In this document: piece after piece, positions 17,263 to 26,187 of the stretch
Layout of the letters: every line of letters starts with the position of its first letter
Position numbering within the stretch: position 1 is the stretch's first letter
Source of the DNA: AWTP1-13 sp963820375
GTDB taxonomy: Bacteria; Pseudomonadota; Alphaproteobacteria; Rhizobiales; Hyphomicrobiaceae
DNA length: 64,000 bases
Assembly (NCBI GenBank): GCA_963820375.1
Contig: CAWFZX010000028.1
Coordinates: 1 to 64,000, forward strand
Reading direction: 5' to 3'
Program-made: the position numbers and the translations under genes
Notes under the pieces: model-generated
Told to the model about the DNA's origin: nothing
Database searches by the model: none
What the model saw: the letters and a program-made list of their open reading frames with translations, nothing else

Positions 17263-19776
17263 TCAGAGCCACAACACCTTGCGGCGCAGATCCAGATCCT
17301 CCGAGAGGGCTTTCGAGGGGCCAATGTGCATGATCTGCCCACGCTCGAGTGCAACGGTGCGATCTGAAAGCGCAAGAGCCAGGTCGAGGTGGTGATCGAC
17401 AATCAAGATGGAGATTTCGTGCCGCAGTTTGTCGAAGGCCTCGAACAGCTCCTCGATGACGGCTGGAGCCAAGCCCTCGAACGGTTCGTCGAGCAACAGC
17501 ACGCGTGTATCACCGGACAGTGCGCGCGCGACGGCGACCATTTGCTGCTCGCCGCCGGAAAGGTAGTCGGCCGCCGAGCGCCAGCGCTCCTTGATGCGCG
17601 GAAAGAATGCGAAGATCTTGTCTTCGTCCCAATAGGTGCCAGCCTGATTGCGCCGCCGCAAGCGGCCAAGCTCCATGTTCTCCGCCACACTCATTCCCGC
17701 AAACAGCCCGCGGCCCTGCGGCACGTAGGAGATGCCGCGGCGCGTAATTTCGGCCGAGGCCCGACGCGCCAACTGCTCGGTCCCCAACACGATGCTCCCC
17801 CGCGCCGGGGGCGCGATGCCGACGATCGTCTTCAGCAGCGTGGACTTGCCTGCGCCATTGCGGCCGAGCAACGCCACGATCTCTTTCTCGTGCACGTCAA
17901 AGCCAACATCGTGCAGGATATGGCTTTTACCATAAAAGGTATTGATGCCGTCGAGGACGAGCAGCGGCTGGGGCTGGGCAGCGGACGCCCGAGCCTTGCC
18001 GGCAAGGGCATGGCTGCCCGAGCCGATGTAGACCTCCTGCACTTTGGCGGAGGAGCGGGCGGTCTCGACGCTGCCGTCGACCAAGACCTGGCCCTCGTTC
18101 ATCACCGTCACCGCGTCGGCAAGCTGAAACACCCGATCAATGTCATGTTCGACCAGGAGCACTGGAATGTCGGTGGAGATTTGCTTGATGAGACGGCCGA
18201 TGCGCTCGCGTTCTGCGGCGGCGAGCCCGGCCAGCGGTTCATCCAGAAGCAGGACACGCGGCTTGGTAGCCAGCGCCAAGGCCATGTCGAGCAGTCGTTG
18301 ACCGCCATAGGATAGCGAACCGGCCTCAGCCGTCTCTATGCCGGCGAGCCCCATGGTACGGACCATGGCGGCGGTTTCGGCATTCACCTGCTCCAGGCTC
18401 TCAGCGGCGGTCCAAAAATTGAAGCGCTTGCGGTCACGGGATTGCACGGCAAGCCGCACGTTCTCCCTCACCGTTAGGGCCGGGAATAGGTTGGTAATCT
18501 GAAACGACCTGCCGATGCCGGCCTGGGTCACGGCGCCGGGCGACATGCCAGCAACCGAGCGCCCATCCAGCATGACCTCGCCGGCATCTGGATTGTACAT
18601 ACCCGAGATCAGATTGAACGCCGTGGTCTTACCAGCGCCGTTGGGCCCAATCAGCGCGTGCAGCGTACGGTCCTTGACAGAGAAGCTAGCCCCCTGAACG
18701 GCTTTGATACCGCCAAAACTCTTGGCAATTCCCGCAACGGTCAAAATCGCGCCGTCCCGGTGATGTTGCGGTTTCAGGAACGCGGGCAGCTCGACGCTGC
18801 CGCTCTGCCGCCGCGCCATAGCGGCATCCTCGACGGTTTTGCGAGCAAACGGGGCCAGCAGCCTGGCGCCGAGCCCGACCAATCCGGTCGGTGAAAAGAC
18901 GACGAAAGCAACGAACAACAGGCCGAAGTAGAGCAGCCAATTCTCGGTGAGGCTGGAGAGGTAGTCGCGGAAGATCACAAAAAACAGCGCGCCCAGCGCG
19001 GGTCCAAGGAAGGAGCGCATGCCGCCAATAATCACCATGGCGAGCAGCTCGCCAGAGAAGGCTACCGAGATCGGATCGGCGGAGGTCATGCGGTTGTTGA
19101 AGAGCAACAGCGTACCGGCCACACCGGTAAGCGTCGCCGAAACGACGAAAGCCAACAGCTTGTAGCGATTGCTTTGATAGCCGATGAAGCGGGCGCGCGT
19201 CTCATTCTCGCGGATCGCGACCAGGACGTGTCCCACCGGAGAGCGATGAAAGCGCCACAACAGGTAGAGGATGGCAAAGCCGACCGAGGCGACCAGTACA
19301 TAGAATGGCAACGATGCATCGAGGGAAAACCCGGCGATCGGTGGTCGCGTGATGCCGCCCAGGCCATTTTCACCGCCGGTCACGTCGGTCCAGCGAAAGG
19401 CAATCGTATAGAGCATCGCCGCCAGGGCGAGTGTCAGCAGCGAGAAATAAACCCCGCGCCGGCGCAAAATTACATATCCGAACGCCAGTGAGGTGACTGC
19501 CACGACCGCCACAGCCACGACGACCGGCAGCAGGATCGAGCCTGGAAACATTTTCAGCTGCGCCAGTCCGGCGGCATAAGCGGCCAAACCGAACCAGGCG
19601 CCGTGGCCGAACGAGGTTAGTCCGGTGTAGCCCACCAGAATGTTGAGCGCAGTGCAGGCGATGGCGAAAATGACAACCTCGGTTGCCGAGGTGACGCCGA
19701 GGCCAAACGACGTCAGCGCGAACGGCAGGATCGCCAGTGCGACCGCGGCGATGAGGAGATCACGTGCTTGCGGCAT
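17263..19776 (-). CDS. fused LivM-LivG-LivF: ABC importer permease plus two ATPases in one polypeptide
   Basis: About 837 residues. Residues 1-310 form a LivM-type permease with 8-10 membrane helices. After a linker (about 310-343) comes an ATPase of the LivG type: Walker A 'GPNGAGKTT' near 378, signature 'LSYGGQR' near 488, Walker B 'LLLDEP' near 510, H-loop 'VEHD'. After a second linker (about 585-605) comes a LivF-type ATPase: Walker A 'GRNGAGKST' near 638, signature 'LSGGEQQ' near 739, Walker B 'LLLDEP' near 760, 'VDHH'. In most bacteria these are three genes. An ATG at 19776 preceded by GAGG seven bases away is preferred to GTG 19782. It lies immediately after livH. Confidence 0.93.
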   Translation of the reverse strand: MPQARDLLIAAVALAILPFALTSFGLGVTSATEVVIFAIACTALNILVGYTGLTSFGHGAWFGLAAYAAGLAQLKMFPGSILLPVVVAVAVVAVTSLAFGYVILRRRGVYFSLLTLALAAMLYTIAFRWTDVTGGENGLGGITRPPIAGFSLDASLPFYVLVASVGFAILYLLWRFHRSPVGHVLVAIRENETRARFIGYQSNRYKLLAFVVSATLTGVAGTLLLFNNRMTSADPISVAFSGELLAMVIIGGMRSFLGPALGALFFVIFRDYLSSLTENWLLYFGLLFVAFVVFSPTGLVGLGARLLAPFARKTVEDAAMARRQSGSVELPAFLKPQHHRDGAILTVAGIAKSFGGIKAVQGASFSVKDRTLHALIGPNGAGKTTAFNLISGMYNPDAGEVMLDGRSVAGMSPGAVTQAGIGRSFQITNLFPALTVRENVRLAVQSRDRKRFNFWTAAESLEQVNAETAAMVRTMGLAGIETAEAGSLSYGGQRLLDMALALATKPRVLLLDEPLAGLAAAERERIGRLIKQISTDIPVLLVEHDIDRVFQLADAVTVMNEGQVLVDGSVETARSSAKVQEVYIGSGSHALAGKARASAAQPQPLLVLDGINTFYGKSHILHDVGFDVHEKEIVALLGRNGAGKSTLLKTIVGIAPPARGSIVLGTEQLARRASAEITRRGISYVPQGRGLFAGMSVAENMELGRLRRRNQAGTYWDEDKIFAFFPRIKERWRSAADYLSGGEQQMVAVARALSGDTRVLLLDEPFEGLAPAVIEELFEAFDKLRHEISILIVDHHLDLALALSDRTVALERGQIMHIGPSKALSEDLDLRRKVLWL

Positions 19777-19785
19777 GGGCACGCC

Positions 19786-20664
19786 TCATTCGAACCGCTG
19801 GATGCGTTCGCCAAACAGGCCGCGCGGGCGCAACAGCAAGACCAACAGCATGAGCAAATACATGGCCGCCTCGGAGAACTGCGGATAGCCGAAGGCAACC
19901 ACCAGCCCCTTCACGAGACCGACAATCATGGCAGCGACGACCACGCCCCAGAACGAGCCAAGTCCGCCGATGACGACCACGACAAAGGCCGCGGTGATGA
20001 TCTCGTTTCCCATCGCCGGATGGATCGAGAAAATCGGTGCAAGCATGACGCCCGCCAAGCCCGCAAGCCCAACACCGAGAAACGCCACCGCCACCATGTA
20101 AGGTTCGAGGGATATGCCAAGAGCACCGACCATGTCCGGGCTCTGCACGCCCGCACGCACAACGCGACCGAACGCCGTCCGCTGCAACAGAAACCAAAGT
20201 CCGCCCACACACGCCGCAGCCACCAACAGCACGAGGAGGCGGTAATAAGGATAGATGAAGCCAGCAACGAACAGCTGACCACGCAGTTCGGTCGGAATGG
20301 AAAATGACAAGGGTGGCGCGCCAAAGATCATGCGCAAAAGCTGCTCGGCAACCATGGCGAGGCCGAAGGTCAAGATCAACGACAGGCTTGGGTCGGCTTT
20401 GTAGAAGCGGCGAAACAATGTGCGTTCGACGATGATCCCCAGCAGGCCGACCAGCACGGGGGAAACGACGATCGAGCCGCCAAAGCCAATCGTGGGCGAC
20501 AAGACCACCGTCAGGTAGGCGCCGATTGCGTAGAAGGCGCCGTGCGCAAGATTGACGATGCCGCCGAGGGAAAAAATGAGCGACAGGCCTAGGGCAATGA
20601 GCAGATAGTAGGTGCCCGCCAGCAGGCCGTTCAGCACATGTTGCAGGAAGAGAACTGACTGCAC
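19786..20664 (-). CDS. branched-chain amino acid-type ABC transporter permease LivH
   Basis: 292 residues with about eight transmembrane helices and the LivH landmarks 'LIALGLSLIFSLGGIVNLAHGAFYAIGAYL' and 'VVVIGGLGSFWGVVVAAMIVGL'. It starts at GTG 20664 behind a GGAGGAG site. The stop is only nine bases before the start of the LivMGF fusion. Together with the binding protein upstream it forms a HAAT-type importer; the cargo may be amino acids, amides or aromatic acids. Confidence 0.93.
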   Translation of the reverse strand: MQSVLFLQHVLNGLLAGTYYLLIALGLSLIFSLGGIVNLAHGAFYAIGAYLTVVLSPTIGFGGSIVVSPVLVGLLGIIVERTLFRRFYKADPSLSLILTFGLAMVAEQLLRMIFGAPPLSFSIPTELRGQLFVAGFIYPYYRLLVLLVAAACVGGLWFLLQRTAFGRVVRAGVQSPDMVGALGISLEPYMVAVAFLGVGLAGLAGVMLAPIFSIHPAMGNEIITAAFVVVVIGGLGSFWGVVVAAMIVGLVKGLVVAFGYPQFSEAAMYLLMLLVLLLRPRGLFGERIQRFE

Positions 20665-20732
20665 CCGGCTCCTCCGAAGCGATCAAGAATGGAGGCGCAG
20701 CATGATGCGCCTCCCAGCTGGGCGTCGCCGGG

Positions 20733-21974
20733 TCAGGCGAAGGTGCAGGCATTCTCCTCTTTGCTTGGTGCGATGGCCTCGAGCTCCTCGCTCGTGCCAG
20801 GCACCGGCGCACCGGGCTTGTAAATGTCCCATTGATTCTTGAGCTCAGAGGCCTTGAGCGCCTCGACCGCATACATTTCATGCATCAGCTGATGATCCCA
20901 GGCTCTGAAGTAGCCCGGTCGCGTCTTGAGCAGGTCGAACTTGGCACCCTTTTCCCAGTGCTCGACCAGCTTGGCGGCCTCGGCCGACTTCACCTCGTTC
21001 ATCGATTGCGCGAGGATTTTCAAGGCCATGTAATCGCCCCAAGCCTGGTTCTCGGGAGGCTTGTTGTACTTCTTGGTAAAAGCCGCCACGAACGCCTTCG
21101 ATCCTGGTGTGTCGATCAGGTGATGCCAGACCAGCGGCCAGGTGCCGAAGAAATTGCCCTTGCCTGCCCCCCAGGCCACCGCGGTGTCGAAACCAAAACC
21201 GGCAACCGGAAAATCGAGACCGAACTCGGAATATTGCTTGAGAAAGTTGGTTATCTGCAGGCCGGCCAGGTTTGACACCACCAGGTCAGGCTTGGCCGTG
21301 CGGATCTCGAGCAGCAGGGCCGAAAAGTCGGTGGCATCGGTCGGCACCAGCTTGTCGGCCGAGAACTGCCCACCATTACTCTCCATGAAGCGCTTGGCCA
21401 CGCGCAACAGATCGTGGCCGAAGGCATAGTCGGCGGTCAGAGAGAACCACTTTTTGCCCTTCACGAGATTGTTGGCGAGAAGCGCGCGGCCGACCGTCTT
21501 GACATACATCGAGTTGGCCAACTCGACGTGGGCCATGAATTTTTTGCAGCCCTTCCCCCTAAGCTCGTCTGAATTGCAGCCGGTGTTGACAAAGAGCGTC
21601 TTTGTGCGGTCGGCCACCTGCGAGATGGTCAGACCTGACGCGGACGAGATCTCCCCGACAATGCAGGCGACCTTGTCACGTTCCACCATCCGCTCGGCCT
21701 TGGTGGATGCCGTCTGTGGATTGACCAAGTCTTCCTTGATGAGATCGATCTTGCGGCCCATCACCCCACCGGCCGCGTTGATCTCCTCGACGGCGAGATC
21801 GGCTGCCTGCACGGCAAATTCGCCGAGGGTGCCAAGGAAGCCCGTGCGCGGCGTCAGGTGGCCAATCTTGATGACCTCTGCCTGCGCATAGGAAATCGCC
21901 GGAAATCCGCTGATTGTGACAGCGCCTGCGCCCTGTAACAGGCGCCGGCGTGACAGGGAGTTATACTTGGTCAT
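20733..21974 (-). CDS. ABC transporter substrate-binding protein, HAAT (LivK-like) family
   Basis: 413 residues with a Tat-type signal ('SRRRLLQGAGAVTISGFPAISYA') and the type-I periplasmic-binding fold: 'IKIGHLTPRTGFLGTLGEFAVQAADLAVEEINAAGGVMGRKIDLI', 'TASTKAERMVERDKVACIVG' and 'WFSLTADYAFGHDLLRVAKRF'. The first gene of the three-gene importer operon; ATG 21974 has a GGAAGG ribosome site. The cargo is not predictable; related proteins bind branched-chain amino acids, amides, urea or aromatic acids. Confidence 0.92.
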   Translation of the reverse strand: MTKYNSLSRRRLLQGAGAVTISGFPAISYAQAEVIKIGHLTPRTGFLGTLGEFAVQAADLAVEEINAAGGVMGRKIDLIKEDLVNPQTASTKAERMVERDKVACIVGEISSASGLTISQVADRTKTLFVNTGCNSDELRGKGCKKFMAHVELANSMYVKTVGRALLANNLVKGKKWFSLTADYAFGHDLLRVAKRFMESNGGQFSADKLVPTDATDFSALLLEIRTAKPDLVVSNLAGLQITNFLKQYSEFGLDFPVAGFGFDTAVAWGAGKGNFFGTWPLVWHHLIDTPGSKAFVAAFTKKYNKPPENQAWGDYMALKILAQSMNEVKSAEAAKLVEHWEKGAKFDLLKTRPGYFRAWDHQLMHEMYAVEALKASELKNQWDIYKPGAPVPGTSEELEAIAPSKEENACTFA

Positions 21975-22625
21975 GAGCCTTCCTTTTGCACCGTTTGCCC
22001 CAGCCATCATGCCAATCGTGTTGAACGGTACGGCAATTTGGGTGCGCAGGTCTAGGATTGCGCAGGCATGGCAAAGACCCCAACGCGGCAGGCCCGGCAT
22101 GCCCCGACGCGCGGGCTCCCCCGACAAAACGTCTGGCCAGCGTCCCAGCCGCAGCAGGGCTCATCTGTCCAAGCCAACGGCATGGTCGCCGAGGCGCGAG
22201 CGCCCCTTTGTGCGTCATCAGGCGGAGCAGATCTCTCCTTGGTTGTCGCCGGCCAACAAGTTTCCGTGAAGAGATCGGGGCAATACCGCGCAGCCCCCTG
22301 CCCATTTAAAGTCTCACTCGATGGACCCGGTAACGTGCTGGCCGGCAGGGTTAAGCGTCAAATTTCCATTGGCCCAGGTCTTGGCTCTGAGGCCGGCGCG
22401 TCCGCCTGGCATGTCCTGTATGTTTCAGGCACGGCCAACACAGGCGCTGCGAAGGCCGCGAGGGCTGGCTGCGGGCATTCCGGACAACCCTTCTGGCCCC
22501 GCGCCCGTCAGCCAAAACCAAAATTGGTGGTGGATTAAGCGCACGCTGCGCTGGTCTAACTGAGGCTCTGGCCGCAGGTTGGTCAGGCAGCGTTGCAAAG
22601 TAGCTTTAGTCAAAGGGGGCAGCCA
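21975..22625. other. divergent intergenic region
   Basis: About 650 bases between the importer operon (leftward) and a small gene (rightward). ORFs here lack ribosome sites and family features. I see no RNA gene, repeat or operator that I can support. Confidence 0.5.
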
Positions 22626-22889
22626 ATGTCGAAGTCGAGCGAGAGCTTGAGCGGCAACAGCAACCAAGTCAGAGATGCCGAACGACGCTTGGCGATCCAA
22701 CACACCTTCATCGACCGCCTGCGCGCCACAGGCAAGGACACGCGGTCAGCGGAAAAAACCTTGGAAGTCATGCGCGACATTCTGCGGGAGCTTTACTTGT
22801 CGCGCAGCCTGCTGCGGCGTCGGATCCTGCCTCAGAAACGAATGCGGAGCTCGCCGGCAAGGCGTAAAAACACGGACGAGAAGGGCTAA
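22626..22889 (+). CDS. small helical hypothetical protein
   Basis: 87 residues, ATG behind GGGGGC. The core 'QVRDAERRLAIQHTFIDRLRATGKDTRSAEKTLEVMRDILRELYLSRSLLRRRIL' predicts two antiparallel helices joined by a Gly-Lys-Asp-Thr turn. This is the architecture of many short rhizobial hypothetical proteins that open with a DAERRIA-type helix. It is cytoplasmic, and no function is known. Confidence 0.68.
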   Translation: MSKSSESLSGNSNQVRDAERRLAIQHTFIDRLRATGKDTRSAEKTLEVMRDILRELYLSRSLLRRRILPQKRMRSSPARRKNTDEKG

Positions 22890-23150
22890 GGTCCCCGAGC
22901 CGTGTGGCAGGGCAGCGCCCGCCTCGTCACCAAGGCATAGGCCGGCAGCAGCGGCGCCGACCTGGCCTGCGTGCGGCCGCTCGGCGGCAGAAGGGGGAGA
23001 TAAACGCGCGGGGCGCGCGCGCGCGCAGGGTTGGTGCAGTGGGGGGCCGGGCTTATCTGCGCGTCAGCTCGATCCGTTGCAAGGCGCCGTAGCGATGCGC
23101 TGCAAGCTTGCGCCGTGCGAACGGCCCGGCGTCAAGCGACATGGCGGCAA

Positions 23151-23366
23151 TCACCCTGATCCAGGGTGGCCCTTCAATTGCTTCAGCACGTCGACCAGGA
23201 TGCCCAGGAGATCCAACTCCGTGGCCATCCACTTTTCATCGGCATTCGCATCAAGACCCGCCGCGAGGCGCGCGTCGATGCGGGCCTGTGTGACCCGGAT
23301 CCGGGCCGTGCAGGCTTCGATCTTTTCCAATATCTCGGCTCGGCGCCTACCGGTGTCCTCCGACAC
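23151..23366 (-). CDS. small helical hypothetical protein
   Basis: About 71 residues from GTG 23366, which has a GGGGG ribosome site, to the stop at 23151. The sequence 'AEILEKIEACTARIRVTQARIDARLAAGLDANADEKWMATELDLLGILVDVLKQLKGH' predicts a coiled coil followed by a second helix. The plus-strand ORF across it looks like its antisense shadow. No family recognised. Confidence 0.55.
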   Translation of the reverse strand: MSEDTGRRRAEILEKIEACTARIRVTQARIDARLAAGLDANADEKWMATELDLLGILVDVLKQLKGHPGSG

Positions 23367-23742
23367 GTCGCCCCCAGCCCGCAACCCCACTCAGCACAAC
23401 CTCGAGGGCTTAATCGAGAAGTCCTAAACATTCCACAACGCCAGGGGTCATCTTCCTGACCATGCCTTCCGTGCACGGGCCGCATGCCAACATGAAAGGG
23501 CGGACCTGGCAAAGGCGCCGCCGGCGCTCATGCCTTGCGCGCCTCGGGCAGGCGCGCGGGCGCCGTGAGCCGCGTCTCGGCAGCGCCGGCAGCTTGGGCT
23601 CACGACCTTCCTGCATGGCAGGGCCAGCAGCTTCGAAGGTCCCGCCCTCTGGAACCGGCAATTGTCGGTACGGTTTAGCCAAATACCCCCGAGGCTAAAC
23701 GGACGGCGCGCCGCGCCGGTCGCAACCCACATAGGAACCACC
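23367..23742. other. intergenic region with promoter of the DUF892 gene
   Basis: About 375 bases. The only feature I can support is the EcfG-like promoter near 23651. Confidence 0.5.
23651..23675 (+). promoter_or_regulatory. near-consensus EcfG-type promoter before DUF892 gene
   Basis: GGAAC at 23651-23655 and CGGTT at 23671-23675, so GGAAC-N16-GGTT (one base off GGAAC-N16-CGTT). The ATG of the DUF892 gene is 67 bases beyond. Confidence 0.5.
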
Positions 23743-24249
23743 ATGGGACTCTTTAGCAAAGATATCGAAACGATGGATGATCTCTTCCTGCACACCCTGC
23801 AGGACATCTATTACGCCGAGAACAAGATCGTGAAATCGCTGCCCGAGATGATCGAGACGGCAAGCGATGCACAGCTGAAGCAGGGCCTCGAGGCGCACCT
23901 TGGAGAAACCAAGGGCCACGTCAAACGTCTGGAACAGGTCTTCCAAATGCTGGGCCAGAAGCCGAGATCGATCAACTGTCCGGCGATTGACGGTATCCTC
24001 GAGGAAGCCGAGGAGGTCACCGGGGAGGTCGATGATAAAAACGTCTTGGATGCGGCCATCATCGCCGCCGGGCAGGCCGTCGAGCATTACGAGATCACGC
24101 GTTATGGATCGTTGATCGCCTGGGCCAAGCAGCTCGGCCGAAACGATGCCGCCCGCGTTCTGGAACAAACCTTGAGCGAGGAGAAGGCGGCCGACAAGAA
24201 GCTCACCGCTATCGCCGAGAGCAAGGTCAATCTCAAGGCGGCCAGCTAA
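23743..24249 (+). CDS. DUF892 (YciE/YciF) ferritin-like stress protein
   Basis: 168 residues: 'MGLFSKDIETMDDLFLHTLQDIYYAENKIVKSLPEMIETASDAQLKQGLEAHLGETKGHVKRLEQVF' and later 'AAGQAVEHYEITRYGSLIAWAKQLG' and 'LEQTLSEEKAADKKL'. These carry the helix-bundle Glu/His positions (E-x2-Lys, Glu-x2-His) of the DUF892 ferritin-like family. It probably binds a di-metal centre; family members are induced by stress. An AGGAACC site precedes the ATG, and a near-consensus EcfG-type promoter lies upstream, so general-stress control is likely. Confidence 0.88.
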   Translation: MGLFSKDIETMDDLFLHTLQDIYYAENKIVKSLPEMIETASDAQLKQGLEAHLGETKGHVKRLEQVFQMLGQKPRSINCPAIDGILEEAEEVTGEVDDKNVLDAAIIAAGQAVEHYEITRYGSLIAWAKQLGRNDAARVLEQTLSEEKAADKKLTAIAESKVNLKAAS

Positions 24250-24812
24250 TATCACCATCGGAGGGCTGGGTCGTCACAAGCCTTTTGGCTGGCTACTCAG
24301 CCCCTTTTCAACGTTCAAGCCTATCGTCGATCACGTCCAACACTGCTGCAAATCGGCGCTTTCATTGCTGGGAAAGCGTGTCCGCGTCCCTGCGTCCTAG
24401 CCAGGGTGGTGGTTGCCCCGAGCCAAGCGCTGCGTCGACACCGCCTCGGACACGGGCCCTGCGTTGCAGCCCAACGCCACCGACGATCCCGAGCTGGCGA
24501 AGAGGCGCCCTGCACAAAAAGACCTTTGGCCAGAGCGAGCCAACGCGCATAAGCGCCGACATCAGCCCTGGCGGCTGGAGGCTCCGGCCCTCGGGGAGCG
24601 CAGACCAGTTTGCAAAAATCACGGGCGTATCGGCCACAGGCGTTGGCCCCGCCAGATCGCGCATTGCGTTGGGGATCGCTCGCGTCAAACGCTGTGCTGG
24701 CGGAAGCTGGCGCAGCGTTGATCGCCATTGCCAATCCTGGAACAAACTCCATTGAGCGATCGTTGCTTGCGGATAGTCGGCAATTCGCCCGAGGTTATGG
24801 AGTTCTCAGACC
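24250..24812. other. intergenic region with EcfG-type promoter at its end
   Basis: About 560 bases. Several long overlapping ORFs on both strands lack ribosome sites and family features, so I treat them as chance. The promoter at 24739-24764 is the only supportable element. Confidence 0.5.
24739..24764 (+). promoter_or_regulatory. EcfG-type promoter (GGAAC-N17-CGTT) before DUF1236 gene
   Basis: Exact GGAAC (24739-24743), 17-base spacer, exact CGTT (24761-24764). The DUF1236 ATG is 49 bases downstream of the -10 element, a normal leader length. Confidence 0.7.
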
Positions 24813-25850
24813 ATGCAGCGCAGCAAACTCTTGGCCAGCACGGCCATTGCTCTTTTGATGTGTAGCGTGCCCGCCCTCGCTCAGCAAAAGAGCGACGACA
24901 AGGCAGGGGCCGCACAAACGCAGGGCAGCGAAACGAAGGAGCAAGGCGCATCGCCAAAGGGCACCAGCCAGAAGGAGAGCCGTGAGCAGGGCGAAGGCAA
25001 GGACAAAGGCGCGCAGAAGACCGAAAAAGAGTCCAAGGGCACCGCCCAGGCGCCGAAAAAAGATCAAGACAAAAAGGGTCGCGCCCAGACTGAACCACAG
25101 GAAAAGCGCAGCAAAGGTACCGCTCAGACACCCTCCAAAGATCGTGACGCCGCCCAGGCCCCGACCAACGAGAAAGACAAGAAGGGGAGCGGGCAGGCGC
25201 AATCGAAGGATCGCAATGGCAAGGACAATGCGCAAAAGCAATCCAAGGACGGCGATGCGCAGAGGTCAGCCGAGCGCCCGGGCTCCGGCGCACGTACCCA
25301 GCTCTCCGAGCAGCAACGCAGCAATGTGCATCAGACCATTCTGAAGGAGCGCAACCTCAACCGCGCCAGCAATGTCAATATTACCATATCGGTTGGAACA
25401 CGTATCCCGCGTTCGGTACGATTGGTCGCTCTACCTGCCTCCATCATTTCGGTTGTTCCCGCCTACCGCAGCTATCGCTACGTCGTCGTCAACGAACAGA
25501 TTTGCATCGTCGACCCCAACACCTATGAAATCGTCGACGTTATTGCCCTACCTGGGCAGACAGCCCGAGTTGACGGCCCTGCAGGCCAGGCGGCACTGGT
25601 ATTGACGGAAGATGAAAAGGTCATTGTGCTGCGCGCGGTCGATATGGACCGCAGCAGCACATTAGGTCTGGGGACATTGACGGAGGGCTCCAGCGTCCCA
25701 CGTGGAGCGGATGTCCAATCCTTCCCCGACACGGTGGTGCAACAAGTGCCGAAACTGAAGGGCCACAAATACTTTGCCGCGGAGAACCGCCTGGCCATCG
25801 TTGATCCACAGGGCGACAAGGTGCAACTTGTACTGGAAGGAAAGCGATAA
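24813..25850 (+). CDS. DUF1236 domain protein with long charged linker, exported
   Basis: 345 residues. A signal peptide ('MQRSKLLASTAIALLMCSVPALA') is followed by a Lys/Gln/Asp/Glu-rich low-complexity region (about residues 25-160, many KD, KGT and QS repeats, almost no hydrophobic residues). Then comes 'LSEQQRSNVHQTILKERNLNRASNVNITISVGTRIPRSVRLVALPASIISVVPAYRSYRYVVVNEQICIVDPNTYEIVDVI', the DUF1236 domain. A second, weaker copy follows ('VPRGADVQSFPDTVVQQVPKLKGHKYFAAENRLAIVDPQGDKV'). The role is unknown. An EcfG-type promoter precedes it and a strong hairpin follows. Confidence 0.88.
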   Translation: MQRSKLLASTAIALLMCSVPALAQQKSDDKAGAAQTQGSETKEQGASPKGTSQKESREQGEGKDKGAQKTEKESKGTAQAPKKDQDKKGRAQTEPQEKRSKGTAQTPSKDRDAAQAPTNEKDKKGSGQAQSKDRNGKDNAQKQSKDGDAQRSAERPGSGARTQLSEQQRSNVHQTILKERNLNRASNVNITISVGTRIPRSVRLVALPASIISVVPAYRSYRYVVVNEQICIVDPNTYEIVDVIALPGQTARVDGPAGQAALVLTEDEKVIVLRAVDMDRSSTLGLGTLTEGSSVPRGADVQSFPDTVVQQVPKLKGHKYFAAENRLAIVDPQGDKVQLVLEGKR

Positions 25851-25861
25851 CCGATTGGCGC

Positions 25862-25896
25862 GGCGAATGCGCCGGACACCAGTCGGCGCATTCGCC
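25862..25896 (+). terminator. strong inverted repeat after the DUF1236 gene
   Basis: ggcgaatgcgcc pairs perfectly with ggcgcattcgcc around an 11-base loop, 12 bases after the DUF1236 stop. The run of T's that would complete a canonical terminator is missing (only TT follows), so the terminator role is probable rather than certain. Confidence 0.6.
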
Positions 25897-26122
25897 TTCA
25901 AGCATCGGCGCTGCAAGGCGCTTGTCGGCCTCAGTCGCCGTAACCGTGCTGCCCCACCGCGCCGCCTGCCGGGGCAAATTTTTTTGCCAGCGTGGCAGAG
26001 CCAATTTGCAAAAACCCCGGGACAGACGATGCACCGGTCCCTCGTGGACAGCGCGGTCTCGCTGATGGTTCAGGTGGCGTTTGCAGCCTGGGCGTGCGCA
26101 GCCACCGCTCGCACAACAGCTC

Positions 26123-26147
26123 GGAACTAGCCGGCTGCTTTCTCGTT
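26123..26147 (+). promoter_or_regulatory. EcfG-type promoter (GGAAC-N16-CGTT) before triheme cytochrome operon
   Basis: Exact GGAAC at 26123-26127, 16-base spacer, exact CGTT at 26144-26147. The cytochrome ATG is 41 bases downstream of the -10 element. Confidence 0.7.
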
Positions 26148-26187
26148 GTCGTCTGGTCGATGTTGGCCCAATGGGTGCGAGTCGAGA

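Larger units (their letters stand above)
25851..26187. other. intergenic region with hairpin and EcfG-type promoter
   Basis: About 340 bases containing the hairpin at 25862-25896 and the promoter at 26123-26147. No gene seen. Confidence 0.6.

Noticed and set aside
17389..18315. 308-residue plus-strand ORF across the transporter fusion
   Set aside because: It is the antisense shadow of the LivMGF frame; residues such as His/Arg/Gln-rich runs and no ribosome site confirm this.
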